Source of the DNA: Apiospora phragmitis
Lineage: Eukaryota > Ascomycota > Sordariomycetes > Amphisphaeriales > Apiosporaceae
Length of the DNA: 64,000 nucleotides
Assembly: GCA_038363925.1 (NCBI GenBank)
Contig: JAQQWL010000013.1
Location: 1,984,001 to 2,048,000, forward strand
Direction of reading: 5' to 3'
Shown: one piece after another, positions 32,811 to 44,112 of the stretch
Layout: each line of letters opens with the position of its first letter
Numbering within the stretch: position 1 is the first letter of the stretch
Notes under the pieces: model-generated
Databases searched by the model: none
Told to the model about the DNA's origin: nothing
What the model saw: the letters and a program-made list of their open reading frames with translations, nothing else
Translations under genes and position numbers: made by a program

Positions 32811-34403
32811 ATGAGAATACCTATTGAAGATCCGGCAACTGGCGAGATATTTGCACAGTACGTTTAAGCTATCAGACCTCTATATCAGGCCTCGCCTGTA
32901 TCACAGAACATCCTCCACTGACGTCGAGAGCGCAGATGCCACAGCGCCAGCTCCGAGGATGTGGGCGAAGCCATTGAGCTAGCACAGAGGGTCTTCCAAT
33001 CCGGCACCTGGTCCAAAGCCTCCCGCCACACCCGAGCCGATGTCCTCGAGGCCGCGGCGACGCTCCTGACGAGCGAGCTACCAAAGCTGATCCCGCTCGA
33101 GGTGCGGCAGACGGGCCGGGCCGTGCGCGAGATGCAGGCGCAGGTGCCCTCGCTCGTGCGGTGGTTCAAGTACTACGCAGCACTGCTGCGGACAGAAGAA
33201 CGGGCCGTTCTGCCTGCCCAGGGAAAGTTGCACAACTGGGTCGACCGGGTCCCGCTCGGGGTCGTTGCACAGATCACGCCCTTTAACCACCCGCTGCTGA
33301 TCGCCGTCAAGAAGCTGGCCCCCGCCCTCGCCGCGGGCAACTGCGTTATCGCCAAGCCGAGCGAGCTGACACCTCTGACGACATTGGCCCTGGGCAAGCT
33401 GCTGAAACAGGCGGGCCTGCCCGACGGTGTCTTCAACGTGCTGCCCGGGTACGGCGCATCGACGGGTAAAGCGCTGGTGCAGCATACCCTCATCCGCAAA
33501 GTCGACGTCACGGGCGGCACGGCAGCGGGCCGCGCCATTGGTAGTATAACGGGCGGCAACCTCGCGCGCTATACGGCGGAGCTGGGCGGGAAGGCGCCCC
33601 TGGTCGTCTTCGCGGCGGCGGACCTCGACGTCGCCGTCAATGGCGTCGTGTTCGGGTCGTTTATGGCCAGCGGCCAGACGTGCATCGCGAGCACGCGCAT
33701 CATCGTTGAGAACTCGGTGCTCGATACGGTGCTGGAGAAGCTCAAGGCCAAGACCGAGTCCATCGCGCGGCGGATGGGGTCCCCGAGCAACCCGGACTCG
33801 ATGATGGGGCCCCTGGTCTCGGCGAAGCAGTTGCAGAGCGTGACAGCGCTCGTGGATGAGGCGGTCGGGAGTAGGAATGCTGCGGCTCTTACCGGCGGGA
33901 AGCGGATGGCGGGCCAGAGCCAGCTCGACGGGGTCGACTTCGCCAAGGGCTACTTCTTCGAGCCGACCGTGCTCGTCTCCAGCAGCCAGGGCGGTGATAA
34001 CCAAAGTATCCTGCGGACCCGGATCTGGCGCGAAGAAGCGTTCGGCCCCGTCATCGCCGTCGTCGGCTTCGACACCGAAGCCCAAGCGATCGCGCTGGCC
34101 AACGACAGCGAGTTCGGCCTGGGCGCGTTGGTCTGGACGCGGGACCTGGCGCAGGGGTTCCGCGTCTCGGAGCAGATCGACGCCGGCATCGTCTGGGTCA
34201 ACACGCATCACCGCAACGACCCGAGCAGCCCGTGGGGCGGCGCCACGGCCGCGAGCGGCGTCGGCAGCGAGAACGGCGTCGACGCGCTGCGGGCGTACAC
34301 GGGCGTGAAGAGCACCGTCGTCAACTACGCGGCGGCGGAGGAGGCGCTGGCGGCGGAGGATTGGTTTGGGGAGAGGAGGGAGGGGGCGGTTCGGTATGGC
34401 TGA
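32811..34403 (+). CDS. Aldehyde dehydrogenase (NAD(P)+-dependent)
   Basis: Oxidises an aldehyde to the acid using NAD(P)+. Exon 1 (32811-32857, MRIPIEDPATGEIFAQ) and exon 2 (32936-34403) join in frame to 504 residues, normal for the superfamily. Visible landmarks are the cofactor-binding PFNHPLLIAVKKLAPALAAG and KPSELTPLTT, the catalytic glutamate in ELGGKAP, the nucleophilic cysteine in SGQTCIAS, and the C-terminal EAFGPVIAVVGFDTEAQAI, where EEAFGP is a family block. No signal peptide, so cytosolic. The closest groups are benzaldehyde/vanillin- or betaine-aldehyde-type enzymes, but the substrate is not deducible. The gene is intact and GC-rich; a long antisense frame here is a shadow. Confidence 0.92.
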
Positions 34404-34798
34404 TGATTAAGATTGACATTGTTTACATAGGTATGCTGTACATAGGAACAAAAGGTTTCATTGCCAAGCGGAACTTTGGAATATACCAGGACCTTTTCTA
34501 TGAAGATAGACAACACCCAGCGTACTCTTGCGGTATATGCAATGGCCCACTATCATATAGCCCTACTAAAGACCATCCAATCTCACCAATGCTTACGATA
34601 TGGTTTCACGATATATGCAGTCCACTCCGATTTGGAGAGTAGCATCGGATGTCAAATGCACCTCGTTTGCATCATGTACTCCAAGGTGTTATTCGGACAG
34701 TTTACTATATAAATGGGTGGGTTGTACAACGATGCCGAGAGCTTTAGAGCTCGACATCAATCCTACATAACAGAGGGCGATCGATGATAGGCGCAATT
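34404..34798. other. Short region between convergent genes
   Basis: It holds the 3' flanks of the ALDH gene (+) and of the small unknown gene (-). No gene seen. Confidence 0.4.
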
Positions 34799-35365
34799 TC
34801 AATAGACATCAACCATATAGGCAACTACTCTTAGTAGCCCTGCATCCACCCCGATCACCGCGTGTGAGCGCACGTGAACCCATTTCTCGGCGTATGTAAC
34901 ACTATGGGAAGAGCTTCCATCCGCCGGGAACACCTTTCTGGAAGATAGCCCAGCGTCGCTTTCGTCGCCCTCATAGTCAGCCGGGAGGCGGCCAAAGACA
35001 CAAGCAGCGGCACCATCATCATCAACGGCGTCCGGGCCGGCGTGGGCCTCATGGTCCTCGATCCAGTAGTACTCCCACATTTCGAGCGTGTCAACGACCG
35101 CGGTGATGGAGCCGATCTTGGGCTCCGTCAGGGACGCGCTCGCGACGGGTGCAGCGTGGCGGCGGCGCCGTTGGTGGCCGGTGTTCCCCTCCTGGACGTA
35201 CGGCTCGCGCGGCTCGGACCCCTTGTCGCGCCAGTCCTCCGACATGACCGAGATAGCGGAGGCGAGAGGCCCTTGCAGTGTCCAGAACAGCCGGTACGCT
35301 TCAGGGGTGAGACGTGCGGGCTGCTCCGACATGGAACGCTCTTTGAATGTTGGAAACGAAGGCAT
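34799..35365 (-). CDS. Hypothetical protein, 188 residues
   Basis: Single-exon ORF. The N-terminal region (LTPEAYRLFWTLQG) looks like a structured helix pair. It is followed by a basic RRRR patch, then TEPKIGSITAVVDTLEMWEYY, an acidic stretch (DAVDDDG) and a C-terminal hydrophobic segment ending VVAYMVDVY. The second methionine (MSEQPARLT) is an alternative start. No known domain is recognised. Codon use is GC-rich like the neighbours. It is transcribed divergently from the aminotransferase-like gene and convergently with the ALDH gene. Confidence 0.6.
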   Translation of the reverse strand: MPSFPTFKERSMSEQPARLTPEAYRLFWTLQGPLASAISVMSEDWRDKGSEPREPYVQEGNTGHQRRRRHAAPVASASLTEPKIGSITAVVDTLEMWEYYWIEDHEAHAGPDAVDDDGAAACVFGRLPADYEGDESDAGLSSRKVFPADGSSSHSVTYAEKWVHVRSHAVIGVDAGLLRVVAYMVDVY

Positions 35366-36125
35366 GGTAACGAGAGTGGGCTCTGAAATCTTAATATATG
35401 AATGCCAAGGTGACAGGGGCTGCTGTAAGGCAGCAGGTCCGGTGAATATATATATGATTTATATTTTTATATACCCATATTAGCAGAAGAAGGGCCGATA
35501 AGACCCTGAATACCTATCCTGGGCGCACGTATTAGTCCGGGCAGCAGGCTGAGTTCAATCTATAAAACTGTGCCCAATTCGAGTTAGTTAGAAAAGGCAA
35601 ATTTACAGTACTCAGGGGCCATTCATGGTTCCTCAGATCAGCTGTATAAATGAGAATAATTACATAACTCCTGTGCGTGAATACCGGGCCCAGTGGTTCG
35701 CTGAGCGACTACGGAGTACGAAGCACCCTGTTTCCTTATTTTAACGTCCCGCTAGGTGACCCGGAGTATTTATTGTAAGCTTCATATCGGGTAGTTACCT
35801 ACTCCGGACGATAATTATGACGCATCGAAACACGCCTTTGCTTTGACACGTCTTCCCCACATGAATTGCGGCTGCGATCGGCCATAGCGGGGTTCATTCA
35901 TTCGACTCTCCCACCCCCCAATCTCTTCATTCCCCCTTGAAAACATCCCTACCACTTACATGAGTCACTAGCAATGCGAGCCGATGGCGGTGCGAGTGTA
36001 TAGGATGAGAGCATTCAACACACTTCTATAAAAGCACCGCCGTCACTACTTAGTAGACCAAGGTATACAGTCAGCATTATCCTGGTGATCAGCAATTAGT
36101 TTTGGCTGAACCATATCCCATCACC
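35366..36125. other. Bidirectional promoter region
   Basis: It separates two divergently transcribed genes. AT-rich runs at about 35440-35475 lie close to the small unknown gene, and a TATA-like box lies near the aminotransferase gene. Confidence 0.45.
36027..36034 (+). promoter_or_regulatory. TATA-box-like sequence
   Basis: TATAAAAG lies about 92-99 bases before the start codon at 36126, a usual distance for a fungal TATA element plus a short leader. Confidence 0.5.
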
Positions 36126-37642
36126 ATGGCGTCTTCCAATACGACATCTCAGCTCGCCGACGGGGCCTCATCGGCCTTCGGGCATAGCCTACGCCAAGAG
36201 TTCCCCTTTGATGCGGACTACCGAAACTTCAACCAAGGTGAGTAGCCAGCCACATTACTTGGTGTAGTCAATGATGATCATCATGGCACGAAGCAGGCAC
36301 CCTCCACTTCATCTACAGGCAGCAGTCGCGAATTCTGACAAGGAGCAACCCACCGTTAGGGTCCTTCGGCGCCTGGCCGACCGCCATCCACACCCGCCTC
36401 CGCGCCTACCAGGACCGGGCCAACGCGCGCCCGGACCCCTTCATCCGCTACGAGCTACCCAAGCTGCTGGACGCATCGCGCGAGGTCGCCGCGGCGCTCC
36501 TGCGGGCACCCGCCGAGACGGTGGTCCTGGTGCCCAACGCGACCGTGGCCATCAACACGGTCCTGCGCAACCTGACCTGGCACCCCGACGGCCGCGACGT
36601 GCTGCTCTACTTCAGCACCGTGTACGGCGGCTGCGGCAAGACCATCGACTACATCGTCGACTCGCACCAGTCGCCGGGCCAGCCGCCGCTCGTGTCGTCG
36701 CGCGAGATCCCGCTCCAGTACCCCTTCGAGGACCGCGACGCCCTAGCCGCGTTCGAGGCCGCGGTGGCGCGCTGCGCCACCGAGGGCAAGCGCCCGCGCC
36801 TCTGCGTCTTCGACACAGTCTCCAGCCTACCCGGGATCCGGTTCCCGTTCGAAGCGCTGACGCGGGCCTGTCGCGCACACGGCGTCCTGAGCCTCGTCGA
36901 CGGCGCGCAGGGCATCGGCCAGATCGGCCTGGACCTCGGCGCGCTGGACCCGGACTTCTTCCTGTCAAACTGCCACAAGTGGCTGTTCGTGCCGCGCGGC
37001 TGCGCCGTGCTGTACGTACCCGTGCGCCACCAGGGCCTGATCCGGTCCTCGGTCCCGACGTCGCACGGCTACGTGACCAGCAACAGTACTAACCCGCGCC
37101 TCAACCCGCTGCCGCCGAGCAGGAACTCGCCGTTCGTCCACAACTTCGAGTTCACGGGCACCATCGACTGCTCGCCCTACCTCTGCGTCACGGACGCGCT
37201 GCGGTGGCGGGAGGAGGTCCTGGGCGGCGAGGCGAAGATCCTGCAGTACACGCAGACGCTCGCGCGCGAGGGCGGCACGCGCACGGCGGCGATACTGGGC
37301 ACCGAGGTCCTGGAGAACAGCACGGGGACGCTGGGCCGGTGCAGCTTGACGAACGTGGCGCTGCCCATCCAATTTACTACGGAGGGCGGTGCTGGCGCGG
37401 AAGCGGACGGTATTAGTGCTCTATCGGCAGCCGAGGCGCCTGCTGTCATACAGTGGATCTTGGGAAAGTTGATGGAAGACTACAACACGTTCATCCCTCT
37501 ATTTTATGGGAATGATAAGATATGGGCCAGAATGAGCGCGCAGGTCTATCTCGAGATGGATGACTTCGAGTGGGCTGGGCGCGCCCTGTTGGAGATCTGC
37601 CAGCGTATTGCGGCGGGCGAGCACAGGGGCGCTGCCAACTAA
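36126..37642 (+). CDS. Class-V aminotransferase-fold PLP enzyme
   Basis: PLP-dependent enzyme of the isopenicillin-N epimerase/cysteine desulfurase group. Exons 36126-36237 and 36360-37642 join in frame to 464 residues. Landmarks are the N-terminal LRQEFPFDADYRNFNQGSFG (the usual substrate-site start of the group), the phosphate-binding region VVLVPNATVAINTVLRNL, the PLP aspartate in LVDGAQGIGQIGLDL, and the Schiff-base lysine in SNCHKWLFVPRG. There is no N-terminal targeting signal. Such fungal enzymes are often lyases or epimerases of amino acids; the exact reaction is unknown. It is intact and very GC-rich. Neighbours include an ALDH and a beta-glucosidase, but no biosynthetic core gene is seen. 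Confidence 0.9.
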
Positions 37643-38628
37643 TGATGGGCGGGCTTCACTCAGCCCACGCCATCGGGTTTTCTCACGTGGATGTCTCAGC
37701 TAAATTCATAGTCCCTTCCCTCAGAGCAGTAATAATAGCAACTCCTATTGAGCAGCAATTGAATGGATGCAGCTGTATGTCGGCGAATAGATGGCTGAAA
37801 TTCGGGAAAAGATGACGTGCAAATGAAAAGTGGCCTTTGAGAAGGCGGTTGCTCGAGAAGAGTTCGAATCATTGGGGGAAAAAGTGGCAGGGCCGCCTAA
37901 ACGTTCTCCCCAGAATTGGACAAATTGGTGGGCAGGGACGGGAACCAAGGCGCCGTTAGGGGCGGGGATCCCTGTGTTCGGAGTCGACTGCTCCGGCCTT
38001 CCTACTGGCCCACCCCCCCGTTATGAGAGAGACATTGGCTGCACGGGCCGGCTAATGCCATTGCCTTTTCCTCCTGCTCTCAAATCTCCGTCATCCATGA
38101 CATGGCGCATCGAACCTGAACCTTGTGATGCTGTTAGGTAATGAGGTAACGTGCTCGCCCAAACGGGAAGCCCTGCCGACAGCGCGTATTCGTTGGCTAG
38201 CCCAAAGAGGGGGGGAAGAGGACAAGAGCCATGCCAAGTGCCAATCTAACCTGCGCATGGCAAAATGCCGGGCTAGATGTGTGCTTATATGTCTGCATAC
38301 CCAGGAAAAAGCTCGCTCCGACTTGTGGTCTTCCGTTAACTGCCGTACAAGGCATCGTGATCTGACGATCTCCCACCGCAGTGGCTCCAGTTACATTGGC
38401 CGTAGTGGACCCCAAGCGATGTCGCCAAGTTCCGAGGCACACTCGGTGTAGTATTGATGCTTCCCTCGTGCCCTTCTTGTCACGGTATAAGTTGCCTGGT
38501 GATTCAGATGGAATAACTGGTCCCGTTCTCTCAGGCACGCACTACTGTTCCCCAGCAGATCTTATAAGTTCCCGCGCCGTGGAGAAGGCACCACACCATC
38601 TGTTCTGTTTCAAAGCAAAACACGAGAG
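37643..38628. other. Upstream region of the beta-glucosidase gene
   Basis: No gene seen. A TATA-like CTTATAAG lies about 60 bases before the start codon, and a CreA-type motif (CCCCAG, complement of CTGGGG) is at 38550-38555. Glucose repression by CreA is common for cellulolytic genes, but with one short motif the inference is weak. Confidence 0.4.
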
Positions 38629-40875
38629 ATGCGTTATCAAGATATTGCAGCAATACTGGCTGGGGCCTCTGTGGCCGCCAGCCAATCGACTGCCGACTGG
38701 GCCGCAGCCTACGACCAAGCCAACTCGGCGCTCGCCAAGCTGTCCACCCAGGAGAAGATCAAAATCGTCACCGGCGTCGGTTGGAACAAGGGCCCCTGCG
38801 TCGGCAACACGGCCGCCATCAGCTCCATTGGCTACCCCCAGCTCTGCCTGCAGGACTCCCCGCTGGGGATCCGCTACGGCAACGGCGTGACCGCCTTCAC
38901 GCCCGGCATCCAGGCGGGCGCGACCTGGGACCGCGAGCTGATGCGGCAGCGGGGGCAGTTCCTGGGCGAGGAGGCGAAAGGGTGCGGCGTGCACGTGCTG
39001 CTGGGCCCCGTCGCGGGGCCCCTCGGCAAGATCGCCCAGGGTGGGCGCAACTGGGAGGGCTTCGCGGCGGACCCGTACCTGTCCGGCATCGCGACGGCCG
39101 AGACGGTTGAGGGCATGCAGGCCGCCGGCGTGCAGGCCAACGTGAAGCACTACATCGCCAACGAGCAAGAATTAAGCCGCGACACCATCAGCTCCAACGT
39201 CGACGACCGCACCATGCACGAGCTGTACCTGTGGCCGTTCGCCGACGCCGTCAAGGCGAACGTGGCATCCGTCATGTGCGCCTACAACAAGCTGAATGGC
39301 ACGTGGTCCTGCGAGGACGACAAGAGCCTCAACGGCCTGCTCAAGAAGGAGCTCGGCTTCCAGGGCTACGTGATGACGGATTGGAACGCCCAGCACAGTA
39401 CGGAACAAAGCGCCAACGCCGGGCTCGACATGACCATGCCGGGCTCCGACTACAACGGCGGCTCCGTGCTCTGGGGCTCCAAGCTCGCGAGCGCCGTCAG
39501 CAGCGGCCGCGTGCCCCAGTCGCGCGTCGACGACATGGTGCGCCGCGTGCTCGGCGCCTGGTACTTGACCAAGCAGGACAGTGGCTACCCGAACATCAAC
39601 ATCAACGCCAACGTGCAGGGGAACCACAAGACCAACGTACGGGCTATCGCGCGGGACGGTATCGTGCTTCTCAAGAACGACGGCGGCATCTTGCCGCTCA
39701 AGAAACCGTCCAGCTTGGCCCTCATTGGATCCGCCGCCGCCAACAACCCGCAGGGCATCAACGCGTGCGTCGACCGGGGCTGCAACACTGGCGCCCTCGG
39801 CATGGGCTGGGGCTCGGGCACCGCCAACTACCCCTACTTCGTAGCGCCCGCCGACGCGATCCGCACAAGGGCGCAGAGCGACGGCACCACCATCAACCTG
39901 CAAGCCTCCGACAGCACCTCTGCCGCCTCGGCCGCCCGCGGAGCCGACGCCGCCATCGTCTTCATCACGGCCGACGCCGGCGAGGGCTACATCACGGTCG
40001 AGGGCCACGCCGGGGATCGCAACAACCTGGACCCGTGGCACTTGGGCAACCAGCTGGTGCAGGCCGTTGCGCAGGCCAACGAGAACGTCATCGTCGTCGT
40101 GCACTCCGTCGGCCCCATCCTGCTCGAGACCATCCTGGCGCTGCCGAGCGTCAAGGCTGTCGTATGGGCCGGTCTGCCGTCGCAGGAGAGCGGTAACGCC
40201 CTCGTTGACGTGCTCTACGGCGCCACCGCGCCTTCGGGCAAGCTGCCCTACACCATCGCCAAGGCGGCCGGCGACTACGGCACCAGCGTGAGCCGCGGCA
40301 GCAGCGACAGCTTCTCCGAGGGTCTTTACATCGACTACCGCCACTTTGATCGGGCCAACATTGATCCACGCTACGAATTTGGCTTCGGCTTGTGTAAGTC
40401 TCAACTTCTCCCCCTTTATGCTCACATCTCCTCTCCCCCTAATATGTGCTGACCTGGCTCGGGTATAGCCTACACCAACTTCACTTACTCCGGCATCGCC
40501 GTAGACGGTGCCCCGAAATCAGGTCCAGCGACTGGTGACATCGTCTCGGGCGGCCGCGCCGACCTCTTCGAGACCGTCGCGACGGTAACCGTGAGCGTGG
40601 CCAACTCGGGCGCCGTGACGGGCGCCGAAGTCGCACAGCTCTACGTGGGTTACCCTTCGTCGGTGACCGCCCCTCCCAAGCAGCTGCGCGGATTCGAGAA
40701 GCTGCCGCTGGAAGCGGGCGCGTCGGGCACCGCTACGTTCGCGCTCCGGAGGCGAGACCTCAGCTACTGGGACGTAGCCCAGCAGAACTGGGTCGTGCCT
40801 TCTGGGGTCTTCACCATCAGCGTCGGCGCTAGTAGTCGGGATATCCTACAAACTGCCACATTGACCGTGTCGTAA
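38629..40875 (+). CDS. bgl1: GH3 beta-glucosidase (Cel3A/BGL1-like), secreted
   Basis: Hydrolyses cellobiose and beta-glucosides to glucose. Exons 38629-40393 and 40469-40875 give 723 residues, close to Trichoderma Cel3A. The N terminus (MRYQDIAAILAGASVAAS) is a probable signal peptide. Domain 1 shows PCVGNTAAISSIGYPQLCLQD, GPVAGPLGKIAQGGRNWEG and KHYIANEQELSR; the catalytic aspartate lies in VMTDWNAQHS. The alpha/beta sandwich includes ARDGIVLLKNDGGILPL, GALGMGWGSGTANYPYF and GEGYITVEGHAGDRNNL, where the acid/base glutamate is expected. A fibronectin-III-like domain ends the protein (PPKQLRGFEKLPL, RRRDLSYWD). The single intron splits the conserved FGFGLSYT. Intact, no frameshift. Confidence 0.95.
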
Positions 40876-41045
40876 GTGGTGGAAGGCGGGATAAAATGCA
40901 CATAGCGGTCATGTCACGTATATAAGAATAGCATATACAAACCAATCAACGTTGTCAGACTCTTCACTTCATCAGCTATAGAGGCTTTGGGGGGAATAAG
41001 GCCTTGGATTGGGCCTTGAAAGATTTCTGTTAGAAGCCCCATGCT

Positions 41046-42607
41046 TTATCCGCAATCTGGCTCGTCGCCGCCACCAGCGGTAATAGGTTGACCCGTACTA
41101 GGCTGAGTCCCGTAAGCTCCACCGTTCAGAATCACTTCAGAGTTGTCGTTCAGATTGTCCTGAACCCGTCTCCATTTCGTCTTGCGATCTTTTCTCCCCT
41201 CAAGCTCCGCGCCCTTGCCCTTGCCTTTGGGTTCGAAAACTGGCTTGATCAATCCTCCGAGAAGCGGGTTCTTACTGAACGCCCCGCCACCGCCCCCGAT
41301 ATTGCTGACAAAGGTTGATGCTGGGATTTCTTCGACGATCTCAACAACGTCTTCTTCCACAGGGCTGGCTGGTCGCTCGACTGCGGCCATCTTCCGGACC
41401 ACCTTGCCCCCGACTAAGTCGATACTGACCACTTGACGCCGCTTCTCGTATTCTGGTCGAGCATTCCACTCCATCTCTCGCAGGACCTTTTGCTGTCGCT
41501 TCAATTCGCGAGCGCGCTCCTCGGGAGTAGACCACATGCTCCCCCCAGTACCAGCCATGGCGCCAGTCACGTCAAAGTCAGCAGCCTCATCTCTGACTGT
41601 GGTTCGGCGGGCGTTTTGATTCTGGAAGGCAAGCAGGCGATCGCGATGTTCGCGGGCCTTGGCCTCAGCAGAGGATGGATCCTCATTTGTCCCACGTGGC
41701 TTGGTGAATGGAGCTGGCGTTCGGGATACATCGGCTCTTCTGTGAGCATCCCGGTCGACTGCCTGCTTCTCACGGCCACGCTCGGCCTTTAGCTCCTTGA
41801 TCATGGACTGCACCTCGGCTGAACTCAGCAGCGGCGTACCACAAGAAGTACATGGCCCTAGTCCTTCCTTGATACAGATGACCTTGCCGCAATTCAGACA
41901 GTTAGGGGCAGCAGCAAGCAGAGGATGCCTCGCCGCCACGCAATTGCATTCCTCGAGGCATCGCTGTTCTTTGACGGGTTCGTCGTCAGTTCCAGGGCTC
42001 TGATGGCGGCATCTAGGTCTGACAGAGCTGAAGAAGCACCATGCATAGCCGTGCCACCCGAGATGTTGACCTTGGTTTTGGGTGCAGGGGTAGATGACCG
42101 GGAAGCAGGGGTTGATTTTGGCTTTGACTTGGGCAGGTCTGAGATCAGGTGACCGGCGGCAGATGGAGGCGGCTTAGGCGGAGGCGGGGTGGCTGACTTG
42201 GGCGGTGGTTTGGCCGGCGAGGCAGCACGGCTTGATGCACCGGACCGGTAGTCATCTTCGAGAGTTCTCTTGTGGTAGACAGTGCCTGGTGCAGGGCCGA
42301 GGTTTGTGACTTGGCGTGGGGCTGGAGTGTGGAGGGGTGCCTTCGTTTTCTTGTTGTTCCGCGAAGGTTTGGGAACGGCATCCAGATTGGATTGTGAAGA
42401 AGAGGGTTGAGGTGCAGGGGCAGACTTTGGGTCCTGGCGCCTTGAATTGAAGGAAGAGATGAAGTCGACAGCGTCGGGTGAATCACCAAGCAGATTCCGG
42501 AAATGCTCCACTGCCTCGGGTTTGGACAGCGTTGCGGCGTATGTCAAAACTTGCTGAAGGTCCTCGTCAGGCAGCGGCAGAAGCCGCGAGAGTTGCGAAA
42601 CTGACAT
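41046..42607 (-). CDS. TRIP4/Rqt4-like protein with C2HC5 zinc finger
   Basis: Homolog of human activating signal cointegrator 1 (TRIP4) and yeast Rqt4, a subunit of the RQT complex that splits stalled, collided ribosomes. It starts at ATG 42607 (MSVSQLSRLLPLPDEDLQQ); an upstream in-frame ATG at 42754 would add a non-conserved extension. The N-terminal helical region is followed by a Pro/Ser/Lys-rich linker. The zinc finger reads CNCVAARHPLLAAAPNCLNC then CTSCG, with a following basic coiled coil (MIKELKAERGREKQAVDRD). There is no ASCH domain; it ends about 180 residues after the coil. One missing base at 41981-41990 shifts the frame between AIRALEL and EPVKEQRCLEECNC. About 520 residues if corrected. 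Confidence 0.85.
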
Positions 42608-43656
42608 TAGAAGCTGGTGTAGTGAGGATTCTTTAGTGTCAATATGGAAGGTTTGAGGAGATGTAGAAGTGTTCAGTTGTTTGTCTGCTTGTGGTGGTTT
42701 GTTCGCGAGATGGTAGAAGACGCTGCGATGCACTGAACCCCCAGGCGGCAACAATTGATGACCTCAATCACTAAAAGTACTGAGTGATCCAGCCACAGCG
42801 AGGGGCTTATCTCAGATCAAAGTTGTGGCCGAGGCGACGTTGAGGATTGGGGCTGAATCCTTGGGCCAACCAAATAACGTGCATGGCAGGTTTTGGGCCC
42901 ACGTAACAATCCCCGGTGGACCCACGTAGACCCCGAAGAGTCACACCCGTGCCAAGCATCATTTCCGACTTCAGTCTTCACCGACGCTCTCAACTGCAGG
43001 CATCTGAGGTCTCTTCGCTGAGCTGCAAGAGTCGCAACTCCACTTCAGTCAAATACCTAAATTATTAACGTCGTTATATTGCAGTATACGTGCCCATGTT
43101 CCTCAGGCCGCGTTGATTGAAAGCCACCGACGTAATGGTCTTCGCTGTTTGCTAGAAGCGACGGAGCGACGGAGCGAGCGAGCGCGAGCCCTCAGGGGAA
43201 TACGATGCCCTCTCTAAAAAGGTCTTAGTCCACCCGCCCTCCAATTCCCTTTTCCCTAGCACCAGTCGCACCGCGCGCGGATCCTACCCATTAATTACCC
43301 GAGAATGTTCTCAACACGGAAATTCGGCACCACAACACGGTGCATCAATGCAGTTTCCCATTCGCGTGCCACGCAATAGTTTCCGTTAAGCTTCCCAGCC
43401 CTAGCACCAGGGCCTTTCCTGATTGGACCAGCCGCGCATCCTCGTTGGAACTGCCGTGTTTCCGGGGACCCGCGTCAGCCAGACGCCACCATATGACAAG
43501 CTTTTTCGGCTTCCTAGCCGCATGTAACGACATTGAGCACTTTAAAATGGCCCGTACAGACGGCCGGTCTGCTGCTCTTCCTCGTTCGAACCATCCGGGG
43601 CAAGCAAACTGGGGTCTCAATTAGGCCATCTCTGTCTCGTCTTCCTATTCGCCATC
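42608..43656. other. Bidirectional promoter region
   Basis: It lies between the divergent TRIP4-like gene (-) and the GPI-protein gene (+). A short GACGGAGC-type direct repeat lies near 43158-43185. No further gene seen. Confidence 0.4.
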
Positions 43657-44112
43657 ATGCATCTTACTGCCTACCTGAGTTGGACACTTGCCGTCTTGGC
43701 TATATACCCATCGACTATTGTTTGCATCTCAGATGAGAGTGAGTGAGCTGATGAGACCTTGCCATGGGTTTTATGCAAGTATTGCCTGAGCCTCCAGTGA
43801 CTAACAGTGAGCGTCACAGCAACAACAAGAAGCGACATCACCAAAGGGGATTCCGGGACCTCCACGGCCACAAGCGAAGATTCATCATCCCCACACACTT
43901 CCAGCCCTACCAGCGCGGTCCGGAGCTCCAACACAACTGTGGCTACTACGGCTTCGTCGGCTCCGGGATCAATAACACCAACCGCGGAAGTAACAGTAAA
44001 CCCGACGACATCGGTGCCGGATCTCCTGAGCAAATGGCCGAGTGGGGCTAATGGGAAAGAAGTCGAGTTCATAATCTCTCTACTGGGCTTCCTAGGTGCC
44101 TTTATTATCTAG
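43657..44112 (+). CDS. Small Ser/Thr-rich GPI-anchored cell-surface protein
   Basis: Exon 1 (43657-43738) encodes a clear signal peptide, MHLTAYLSWTLAVLAIYPS then TIVCISDE. The intron (43739-43807) has GTGAGT and CAG. Exon 2 (43808-44112) continues in phase, 128 residues in all. The mature part is about 70 residues of Ser, Thr, Ala and Pro, suited to heavy O-glycosylation. The C terminus has small residues (SGANGK) followed by the hydrophobic tail VEFIISLLGFLGAFII, a typical GPI attachment signal. No conserved domain is recognised; such proteins act in the cell wall or adhesion. The function is inferred only from architecture. Confidence 0.72.

Noticed and set aside
33078..34211. 377-codon open frame antisense to the aldehyde dehydrogenase
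   Set aside because: Shadow of a well-supported gene; no motifs, and the sense protein is complete.
36271..37092. 273-codon frame overlapping the aminotransferase-like gene in another phase
   Set aside because: Arg/Pro/Ala-rich off-frame translation of the real CDS.
39172..40425. 417-codon open frame antisense to the beta-glucosidase
   Set aside because: It arises from GC-rich codon bias of the sense gene; Ala/Val/Gly/Arg-rich composition and no domain.
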